Assembly (NCBI GenBank): GCA_029212955.1
Contig: JARGOW010000257.1
Location: forward strand, 1 to 5,983
Length of the DNA: 5,983 bases
Reading direction: 5' to 3'
Source: Planctomycetota bacterium
GTDB taxonomy: Bacteria > Planctomycetota > UBA1135 > GCA-002686595
Below are positions 1 to 4,406 of this stretch, piece by piece. Positions within the stretch are counted from its first letter, which is position 1; each line of letters starts with the position of its first letter. The position numbers and the translations under genes were made by a program. The notes beneath the pieces are model-generated. The model ran no database searches. It saw nothing but the letters and a program-made list of their open reading frames with translations, and was not told where the DNA came from.

Positions 1-1
1 C

Positions 2-94
2 AACCTGGAGCAAGCCTCGCTCCCCTTGGCCGCAGTCCTCATGGACTCGGTCGTCAAGAAAGCCGTGTCCGGCAAAGACCTGGGCGACCTGTAG
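2..94 (+). CDS. C-terminal 30 codons of an unidentified protein (truncated by the window edge)
   Basis: Reading frame 2 is open from the left edge to a TAG at 92-94 and encodes 30 residues beginning NLEQASLPLAAVL and ending SGKDLGDL. The alternation of hydrophobic and charged residues and the high G/C third positions look like real coding sequence. The 'LPLAAVL...A..G.DLGDL' ending faintly recalls the C-terminus of NAD-binding 3-hydroxyisobutyrate/6-phosphogluconate dehydrogenase-type proteins, which often end with an LP-A segment and a G-x-x-D motif. That is far too short to name the gene. No convincing terminator follows the stop. Confidence 0.6.
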   Translation, partial: NLEQASLPLAAVLMDSVVKKAVSGKDLGDL

Positions 95-487
95 GATCAC
101 CTGGGTTCGAGGGATCCCCTCTCCTCTCCCGTCGTCCGGGCATGAGGTTCTCGGCGCCTTCAAGATGGCGGAGTTCCTGGAGCCCCCCTTGGCATCTTCA
201 AGCCGGGTCGGTTTTCAATCACAGCAGAGCCGTGCCTGCCTTGCCAGGCTGCAAACTTTTGCGGATTTGGGTGAATTGGATACACTTCCTCACCTACTCA
301 AAGGCCAGAGGATCGGCTTTTGCAGGGTAGCGTAGATAGCCGGTGTTCCGATTTGGCTGGACCGCTTGACCTCTGCACTTCGGCACGGCCTCACGAAGAA
401 CGTTTAGGGCACTAGAACACACCGCGGCGTGCTTGGCCGCCATGAAATCATGAGTCACGGTCCGAATAGCTGGGTAAGGTTGGCTCG
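95..487. other. Intergenic region with no supported gene
   Basis: This stretch of about 390 bases lies between the partial gene ending at 94 and the membrane protein gene starting at 488. I read it on both strands and found no tRNA-like cloverleaf, no hairpin followed by a T tract, no tandem repeat, and no open frame with a recognisable product and ribosome site. The promoter for the 488 gene presumably lies here, but I cannot point to a convincing -35/-10 pair. Confidence 0.5.
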
Positions 488-2368
488 ATGACGGAGTCAT
501 TGCCCGACGTGCAAGAACAGGAAACGCCTGGGCGTGACGATACCGTGCTGCTACGGGGTTGGACGCTGCGACTTGCCCGGATTTTCCTCTTCACCTTGCT
601 CGCGTGGTCCATCGCGGTCATCGGCCTTGCGACGCCGGGCTTGTATCGCCTGTATACGGAGGTTCAGCCCGCTTTTGACTCCTTGCATGTTCGGCCGTAT
701 TGGAGCCAGGGGCCGGCGGTGTCGCCCTGGAGCGGTGGGCTAGCCGAAAAGAGCGGATTGCCCCATGGCACCCTTCTTGCCATCGATGGCAAGGCCGTCG
801 CCAAAACCGATTCCGTTTATGAAGTGGCGGAGAGATTGCGGGGCGAATTGGGTACGCCCGTGGAATTCACGGTTCGGGACAAGGACGGCAAGACCGTAGC
901 CAGGACCCTCATGCGGTCGGCCCCCCCCTGGGGCGATGGCATCAGTCCGAGGCTGGTGGCCTCCATCGGTCAATTCCTAATGATGATCGTATTCCTGCTC
1001 GGAGGTTTAGCCCTGCTTTGGCGGGGTGGCCCGAGTCTGGTCGCGATCATTGGCGCAACTAGTTTTTTGTGCCTTGCGGGAACCGGCTACACCGAAACCC
1101 TGCAGCTCAATGCAGGGGGAGACTGGGACGGCCCCTTGATGCGCCTGACCATAGTCGTGGGCGTATTGTGCCTGTTCTCATTTCTCACCCTCTTCCCCAC
1201 GGGCCGCGTTCGGCCCCGCTGGGCTTGGGTGATCATAGTCATGGCCATTGCCGAGCGGATACGAAGAGAGTTCGATATCGATATGCCAGAGCTCGTGGGA
1301 AATGTGCTCTCCGGTGGCATTTTCCCGCTGATCCTCATTGCTCAAATCGTCCGATACCGCCTCCACGCCAACGAGGAACAACGCCTTCAAACCAAATGGG
1401 CCGTGCTCGGAATCACCTTCTTCCTGTCCACATTCACCGTGATCATGTTCGTCTTCACATCGATGCCCAGGGAACGATTGCTAGCACGTGAATTGGTGCT
1501 TTTGGTTCCGGCCCTGGGCATGTCAGTGTTTGTGTCCGGAGTTGTAGTTTCCCTGCTCAAGTATCGGCTGTGGGATGCGGAGGCCGCCTGGTCTCGATCC
1601 GCCATGGCCGCGGGCTTGACCCTGGCAGTGACCGCGATCATTGCCGGCGGAACGGCCATCGCACAAACCGCCTTTGGGGCCAGCGGGCCCATGGCCATGG
1701 GCTTAGCCACCGTTGTGGCGGCCCTGCTGCTAGTTCCGCTTCAACATCGCCTGAGCGACTGGGCCAAGCGCAGATTCCTGCGGGACCTGATGGACCTGAA
1801 AGAGAACCTGCCGCAATTGGTCGGTCACCTTCGGGAAACCGAATCGGTGGAAAGCATTGCTGAGGGCGTCACCGACCGAACATGCCCGGTGGTACATGCC
1901 ACCCACACCGCCCTCATCATGCCCGACGAAAACGGAGGGTGGTTCGCAGCTGGAGTGGAGGGCATCGAACGCGAAGCCACCGAAACCTGGGCCGCAGATG
2001 CCGACCTGGATGCTGTCCCTACGCTCCGCGGCACCCGGCGACAACCTTGGAGGGACCGGATTTGGAGCCAACCCAAGGACCGACTCTTCCCCGTACGCGT
2101 TGCCCTTCGATCGGAGCGGGCTGGGGGCGAGGTGGCTACCGAAGGTTGGTTGCTTCTGGGCCCGAGACCGGATGGCTCGGGCTACGGATCCGATGAATTG
2201 GAAGCCGTCGCCACCGTCGCCGGCCCGATCGGCCGTGCGATCCGGGTGGTACGCGTTCGCGAGAACCGGCTCAAGGAGCTCACAACCATGTGGGAAAAAC
2301 GCCACTCCGAGCAGGACCTACGCCTCGAAGAAATCAAAGCCCAACTCCGCGACAGACCTACTGAATAG
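488..2368 (+). CDS. Multipass membrane sensor-like protein: PDZ-like domain, about ten TM segments, GAF-like domain, coiled coil, no kinase
   Basis: This 626-residue protein looks like the sensory front half of a signal-transduction protein. Seen in the sequence: TM1 about residues 30-50; a PDZ-like domain about 75-143 with 'SGLPHGTLLAIDGKAV'; hydrophobic segments near 157-178, 182-201, 217-256 (probably two), 275-290, 303-325, 335-357, 372-393 and 400-418; a GAF-like region about 440-590; and a charged helical tail 590-622. The motifs LFPTGR (235-240), EEQRLQTKW (296-304) and KYRLWDAE (358-365) are typical of a family of 7TM-type histidine kinases, in which the last membrane helix is followed by GAF, HisKA and HATPase domains. 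Here the protein stops after GAF plus a short coiled coil, with no phosphoacceptor His box or ATP-binding N/G boxes. It may therefore signal through a partner, or be a degenerate relative. The ATG at 488 is preceded by AAGG at 476-479, 8 nt upstream. Its stop lies 20 nt from the stop of the convergent downstream gene. The domain calls are from memory and the ligand is unknown. Confidence 0.9.
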   Translation: MTESLPDVQEQETPGRDDTVLLRGWTLRLARIFLFTLLAWSIAVIGLATPGLYRLYTEVQPAFDSLHVRPYWSQGPAVSPWSGGLAEKSGLPHGTLLAIDGKAVAKTDSVYEVAERLRGELGTPVEFTVRDKDGKTVARTLMRSAPPWGDGISPRLVASIGQFLMMIVFLLGGLALLWRGGPSLVAIIGATSFLCLAGTGYTETLQLNAGGDWDGPLMRLTIVVGVLCLFSFLTLFPTGRVRPRWAWVIIVMAIAERIRREFDIDMPELVGNVLSGGIFPLILIAQIVRYRLHANEEQRLQTKWAVLGITFFLSTFTVIMFVFTSMPRERLLARELVLLVPALGMSVFVSGVVVSLLKYRLWDAEAAWSRSAMAAGLTLAVTAIIAGGTAIAQTAFGASGPMAMGLATVVAALLLVPLQHRLSDWAKRRFLRDLMDLKENLPQLVGHLRETESVESIAEGVTDRTCPVVHATHTALIMPDENGGWFAAGVEGIEREATETWAADADLDAVPTLRGTRRQPWRDRIWSQPKDRLFPVRVALRSERAGGEVATEGWLLLGPRPDGSGYGSDELEAVATVAGPIGRAIRVVRVRENRLKELTTMWEKRHSEQDLRLEEIKAQLRDRPTE

Positions 2369-2388
2369 CCAAGGGCCCCGCCACCTCC

Positions 2389-2715
2389 CTACAGGGTGAT
2401 GACCTTGTCGGCCTTGCTCATCAACGCCACGATGTCATCCATCGAGGCTACAGTGCCGACGGCGGGTTCCACTTCGAAGTGAGTTAGGCAGGTGCCGCAG
2501 GGGACCAGGTCGATGCCGCGCTCTTCCAGAAGGGAGAGTTCGCCCAGGACCGTAGATCCGGGCGCCACCAGTTTGACGCCGCTGTTGTAGAATGCGATCG
2601 CGTCCAGGCCATGCAGGGCAATGGACTTCTGGAGAAAGGTCTTGAGGACGCGGGCACCGAGATCGGGGTCGCCGTGCCCCATGCTGTCCTGGCGCAGAAG
2701 TAGCAGTGTTTTCAT
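2389..2715 (-). CDS. YedF-type DsrE/DsrF-family protein (single domain)
   Basis: This is a 108-residue cytoplasmic protein resembling the C-terminal DsrE-like domain of YedF, the sulfurtransferase-like protein linked to selenium metabolism. Visible family signatures are the N-terminal strand plus 'SMGHGDPDLG' (11-20), 'FYNSGVKL' (42-49), 'LEERGIDLVPCGTCL' with a CxxC-like pair at Cys73 and Cys76, and the ending 'MDDIVALMSKADKVITL'. Full-length YedF also has an N-terminal TusA/SirA domain, which is absent here; the frame upstream shows no TusA CPxP motif. I chose the ATG at 2715 because homology begins there and the 43 upstream in-frame residues are unlike the family. No Shine-Dalgarno site precedes it, but a TATACT hexamer ends 6 nt before the ATG, suggesting a leaderless transcript. 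It diverges from the LTxxQ gene and lies about 0.9 kb from a selenocysteine-encoding msrA, which fits a selenium-related role. The exact reaction is unknown. Confidence 0.88.
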   Translation of the reverse strand: MKTLLLLRQDSMGHGDPDLGARVLKTFLQKSIALHGLDAIAFYNSGVKLVAPGSTVLGELSLLEERGIDLVPCGTCLTHFEVEPAVGTVASMDDIVALMSKADKVITL

Positions 2716-2721
2716 GGGGGT

Positions 2722-2727
2722 AGTATA
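2722..2727 (-). promoter_or_regulatory. Putative -10 box for a leaderless transcript of the YedF-type gene
   Basis: The minus strand reads TATACT (5 of 6 to TATAAT), then ACCCCC, then the ATG at 2715. With normal -10 to start-site spacing, transcription would begin at or within a base or so of the A of the start codon. No clear TTGACA-like -35 is visible at 16-19 nt. The spacer region contains a short palindrome (GTTCG-A-CGAAC, 2735-2745) that could be an operator, although such short palindromes are expected by chance. Confidence 0.4.
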
Positions 2728-2813
2728 GCGCTGCGTTCGACGAACCGCGCCGATCACCTTCCTCCACACTTGCATCTGATGTGGGGTCGAGCGCACCGGA
2801 TGGAGAGTGGGGA

Positions 2814-2844
2814 CTGACACGCTATGTCCACCTTCCAGTATCAT
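2814..2844 (+). promoter_or_regulatory. Putative promoter of the LTxxQ gene (leaderless)
   Basis: CTGACA at 2814-2819 (5 of 6 to TTGACA) and TATCAT at 2839-2844 (5 of 6 to TATAAT) are separated by 19 nt, slightly long. The -10 ends 6 nt before the ATG at 2851, the same geometry as the divergent YedF-type gene. This predicts transcription starting at or next to the start codon and agrees with the lack of a ribosome binding site. Confidence 0.4.
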
Positions 2845-2850
2845 GAACCC

Positions 2851-3543
2851 ATGAAGATCCTCCTACTGTCGGTCCTGGCTTCCTTCATCGTAAGTTTCAT
2901 CACCGTTCGGGGCCTTCAGCAGGACTCCGAAGCAGCAAGCGTTGCGTCCGGTGGCATGGTTCCTGTCGATTACCCCGCGAACTTGCAGGGCGATATGGCG
3001 GCGCTGTTGGAAAAAAACGAAGCGCTTTCGGCCCGTGTGAGTTTCCTTGAGAATCAACCCACCAGCGAAGTGCGGATTCCGGTCGAGGTGGATTGGGTGC
3101 CGCGGGAGGATTTTTTGACGTTGCAGGAGGAGTTGCGGTCGGCCACCAAAGCCATGGCGAATCTCTCATCCTCCAATGTGGACCTGGCCCATCCCCAGTT
3201 TCGCGATCAACTCGGAACGGCTCTCGATGAAATCCGTAAGGCGGAGGCGGTGGGGCGAGTCGAAGCCTTGCAAGAAAAACGAGCGGCCACCCTCGAGCCG
3301 GTCCTCGCCAAAATGCAAGCACGCATGGGGCTCACACAACCGCAAGTCACGCAATTGCGCGGCGCCCTGGAATCGAAAATGGCGATGGATTCGGAACGAA
3401 CCCGGCGCTGGCAGGAAGGCGAAGACAGCGCGGTCTTGGGCCAGTTCAAAGCGGACAACCGGACGGCCCACCAGGAAGAACTAGCCCGCATCCTAACCCC
3501 TTCGCAGTTCGACCAACTGCAACAAGGCCGCGCCGGCAAGTGA
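2851..3543 (+). CDS. Membrane-anchored coiled-coil protein with two LTxxQ motifs
   Basis: This is a 230-residue protein with an N-terminal hydrophobic segment (residues about 3-18, MKILLLSVLASFIVSFITV) acting as a signal anchor or signal peptide. A 20-30 residue linker follows, then mostly charged amphipathic helix: a short coiled-coil stretch at 47-69, another near 86-105, and a helical C-terminal half at 115-228. Two LTxxQ motifs are visible, LTQPQ at 161-165 and LTPSQ at 215-219. They flank a helix pair, as in the Spy/CpxP-type periplasmic LTxxQ proteins that act as chaperones or metal/stress sensors, though overall similarity to Spy is not established. I prefer the ATG at 2851 over the in-frame ATG at 2824 because the signal sequence starts there, neither start has a ribosome site, and a -10-like hexamer overlaps the 2824-2850 stretch. 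It probably works outside the inner membrane; its function is unknown. There are no cysteines and no enzymatic motif. Confidence 0.8.
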   Translation: MKILLLSVLASFIVSFITVRGLQQDSEAASVASGGMVPVDYPANLQGDMAALLEKNEALSARVSFLENQPTSEVRIPVEVDWVPREDFLTLQEELRSATKAMANLSSSNVDLAHPQFRDQLGTALDEIRKAEAVGRVEALQEKRAATLEPVLAKMQARMGLTQPQVTQLRGALESKMAMDSERTRRWQEGEDSAVLGQFKADNRTAHQEELARILTPSQFDQLQQGRAGK

Positions 3544-3603
3544 TCGGATTGAGAAGCCCTGCCCCACTGAGGGCCTGGATTCCGGACAATGCCGCCGCCA
3601 AGC

Positions 3604-3611
3604 TATAGAAT
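3604..3611 (+). promoter_or_regulatory. Possible -10 element upstream of msrA
   Basis: TATAGAAT at 3604-3611 is the only good -10-like sequence in the 107-nt gap between the LTxxQ gene and msrA. It would start transcription near 3616-3618, giving a leader of about 35 nt. The -35 region (around 3580-3586, TTCCGG) is a poor match, so this is weak; read-through from the upstream gene is an alternative. Confidence 0.25.
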
Positions 3612-3613
3612 GA

Positions 3614-3643
3614 GGGGAGCTGGAATCTGCCAGCAGATACCCC
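3614..3643 (+). promoter_or_regulatory. Predicted hairpin just before the msrA start codon
   Basis: GGGG (3614-3617) can pair with CCCC (3640-3643), and GCTGG (3619-3623) with CCAGC (3630-3634), leaving an AATCTG loop and a 1/5-nt internal loop. The structure ends 7 nt before the ATG at 3651 and buries the only purine-rich, ribosome-site-like stretch (GAGGGGAG, 3612-3619). It could tune translation of msrA, but no known riboswitch family is recognised and it may be chance. Confidence 0.3.
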
Positions 3644-3650
3644 AACCACC

Positions 3651-4322
3651 ATGGACCTATCAAAAACGCCGCGTCGGCAGCTTCCTGCGATCGACAGCAA
3701 TCAAACGGGCAAGTTCGAGACGGCGACTTTTGCGGTCGGCTGATTCTGGACGCCTGACTCCCAGTTTGGGAGTCTCCCTGGAATCATTCGGACCCGTGTA
3801 GGTTACGCGGGTGGCGAGTCTTCGGACCCCACATACCACAACCTGGGTGGGCACACCGAGAGTTTGGAGGTGGATTTTGATCCTGAACAGATCACGCTTT
3901 CGGAAGTCTTCGAGCTCTTTTGGGATGCGCACAACCCGCTGGCTGCGCCGCGGAAGAGCCAATATATGAGCGCTTTGTTTTTGCACAACGCGGAGCAACG
4001 CAAGTGTGCGGAAGACGGCGCGAAACGCATTGCGGAACAGAACAACGGCGCCCAGGTCACCACCAAACTGCTGCCGTACACCGGCTTCCATCTGGCGGAG
4101 GACTACCACCAGAAGTACATCCTGCGCCGGCATCGTACATTGGAGAATGAGCTGCTCGAGGCTTATCCCGACTACGTGGACTTCACGAACTCAACCGCTG
4201 CGGCGCGCCTCAATGGCTACCTGGCTGGCCACGGTTCCAACGAAGCGCTGGCCCGGGATCTTCCCCACCTGGGACTTAGCGCCGAAGCTCAGGCACAGTT
4301 CCGTGCCTTGGTTCGCAGGTAA
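3651..4322 (+). CDS. msrA: Peptide methionine-S-sulfoxide reductase MsrA, selenocysteine-containing (UGA = Sec31)
   Basis: MsrA reduces methionine-S-sulfoxide in proteins and free methionine, using a catalytic Cys or Sec. The frame runs from ATG 3651 to TAA 4320-4322 (223 residues) with a single in-frame TGA at 3741-3743. It sits exactly at the catalytic position: ETATFAVG-U-FW, then TPDSQFGSLPG, then TRVGYAGG (48-55). Other MsrA landmarks are PTY (60-62), GGHTESLEVDFDP with Glu70 (equivalent of E. coli Glu94), FWDAHNP (90-96), QYMSALF with Tyr105 (equivalent of Tyr134), and AEDYHQKY (149-156). A C-terminal extension (157-223, 'YPDYVDF.NSTAAARLNGYL') is typical of one MsrA subgroup. The position of E. 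coli Asp129 aligns with Pro100. The only cysteine is Cys119, so the usual C-terminal resolving cysteines are missing, as in 1-Cys-type selenoprotein MsrAs. A SECIS-like hairpin starts at the UGA. An annotation that reads TGA as stop would yield only a fragment from TTG 3864 lacking the active site. The ATG at 3651 is the only ATG between the TAG at 3606-3608 and the Sec codon; it has no clear ribosome site. The alternative, a nonsense-mutated pseudogene, is unlikely given the hairpin and intact downstream frame. Confidence 0.93.
3741..3743 (+). other. Selenocysteine codon (UGA) at the MsrA active site
   Basis: This TGA is in frame with both the N-terminal segment (3651-3740) and the rest of MsrA (3744-4322). 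It replaces the Cys of the invariant GCFW motif, giving G-U-F-W at residues 30-33. The neighbouring residues on both sides match MsrA without any shift of frame, so it is not a frameshift artefact. Recoding requires SelB, tRNA-Sec, SelA and SelD encoded elsewhere in the genome. Confidence 0.9.
3741..3786 (+). promoter_or_regulatory. Bacterial SECIS element (bSECIS) in msrA mRNA
   Basis: The lower stem is TGATTC (3741-3746, including the UGA) with GAATCA (3781-3786), extendable by U-G, G-U and G-C pairs (3747-3749 with 3778-3780). After an asymmetric internal loop (3750-3755 / 3775-3777) comes a perfect 7-bp upper stem, GACTCCC (3756-3762) with GGGAGTC (3768-3774). The apical loop is AGTTT (3763-3767), or a GTT triloop if A-U closes. 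The loop starts 19 nt after the UGA and has G in its first two positions followed by U, as SelB-binding bacterial SECIS elements require. The whole hairpin lies inside the coding sequence, as expected in bacteria. I see no bulged U in the upper stem like that of E. coli fdhF. Confidence 0.85.
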
Positions 4323-4347
4323 CGCTTGCCAACGACTCCACAATCAC

Positions 4348-4386
4348 AGGGGCGCGACCTCGGCATGGAACCGAAGCCGCGCCCCT
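4348..4386. terminator. GC-rich hairpin between convergent genes, probable bidirectional terminator
   Basis: AGGGGCGCG (4348-4356) pairs perfectly with CGCGCCCCT (4378-4386). Inside, TCGG (4360-4363) can pair with CCGA (4371-4374) around a 7-nt loop. It lies 25 nt after the msrA stop and 20 nt beyond the stop of the minus-strand gene, where a shared terminator is expected. There is no T tract on either side, so it is not a canonical intrinsic terminator; it may instead stabilise 3' ends. Confidence 0.55.
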
Positions 4387-4406
4387 CTACCCGAACAACC
4401 CGTGAC

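Noticed and set aside
104..120. GGTTCGA stretch resembling a tRNA T-loop
   Set aside because: The flanking bases do not form a T-stem and no acceptor, anticodon or D arm can be built around it.
142..330. Plus-strand open frame of 62 codons in the left intergenic gap
   Set aside because: The product is rich in Trp, Ser and Arg with no domain, no ribosome site and no homology I can recall.
294..500. Minus-strand open frame of 68 codons upstream of and overlapping the membrane protein start
   Set aside because: No ribosome site, no recognisable domain, and it overlaps the well-supported start at 488. It is probably a chance frame, though its composition is not absurd.
2716..2844. N-terminal extension of the YedF-type protein to an ATG at 2844
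   Set aside because: The extra 43 residues do not resemble the family or a TusA domain, and they would overlap the promoter and -10 region of both divergent genes.
2824..2850. Earlier ATG at 2824 for the LTxxQ protein
   Set aside because: It would add nine polar residues before a typical signal anchor, has no ribosome site, and overlaps the -10-like hexamer.
3556..3574. GCCCT/AGGGC hairpin after the LTxxQ gene as an intrinsic terminator
   Set aside because: Only 5 bp with a 9-nt loop and no T tract; too weak to call.
3864..4322. MsrA fragment starting at TTG 3864 as a separate truncated or pseudogene MsrA
   Set aside because: The missing active-site half is present in the same frame upstream, interrupted only by a UGA at the Sec position with a SECIS-like hairpin. 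The full gene is 3651-4322.
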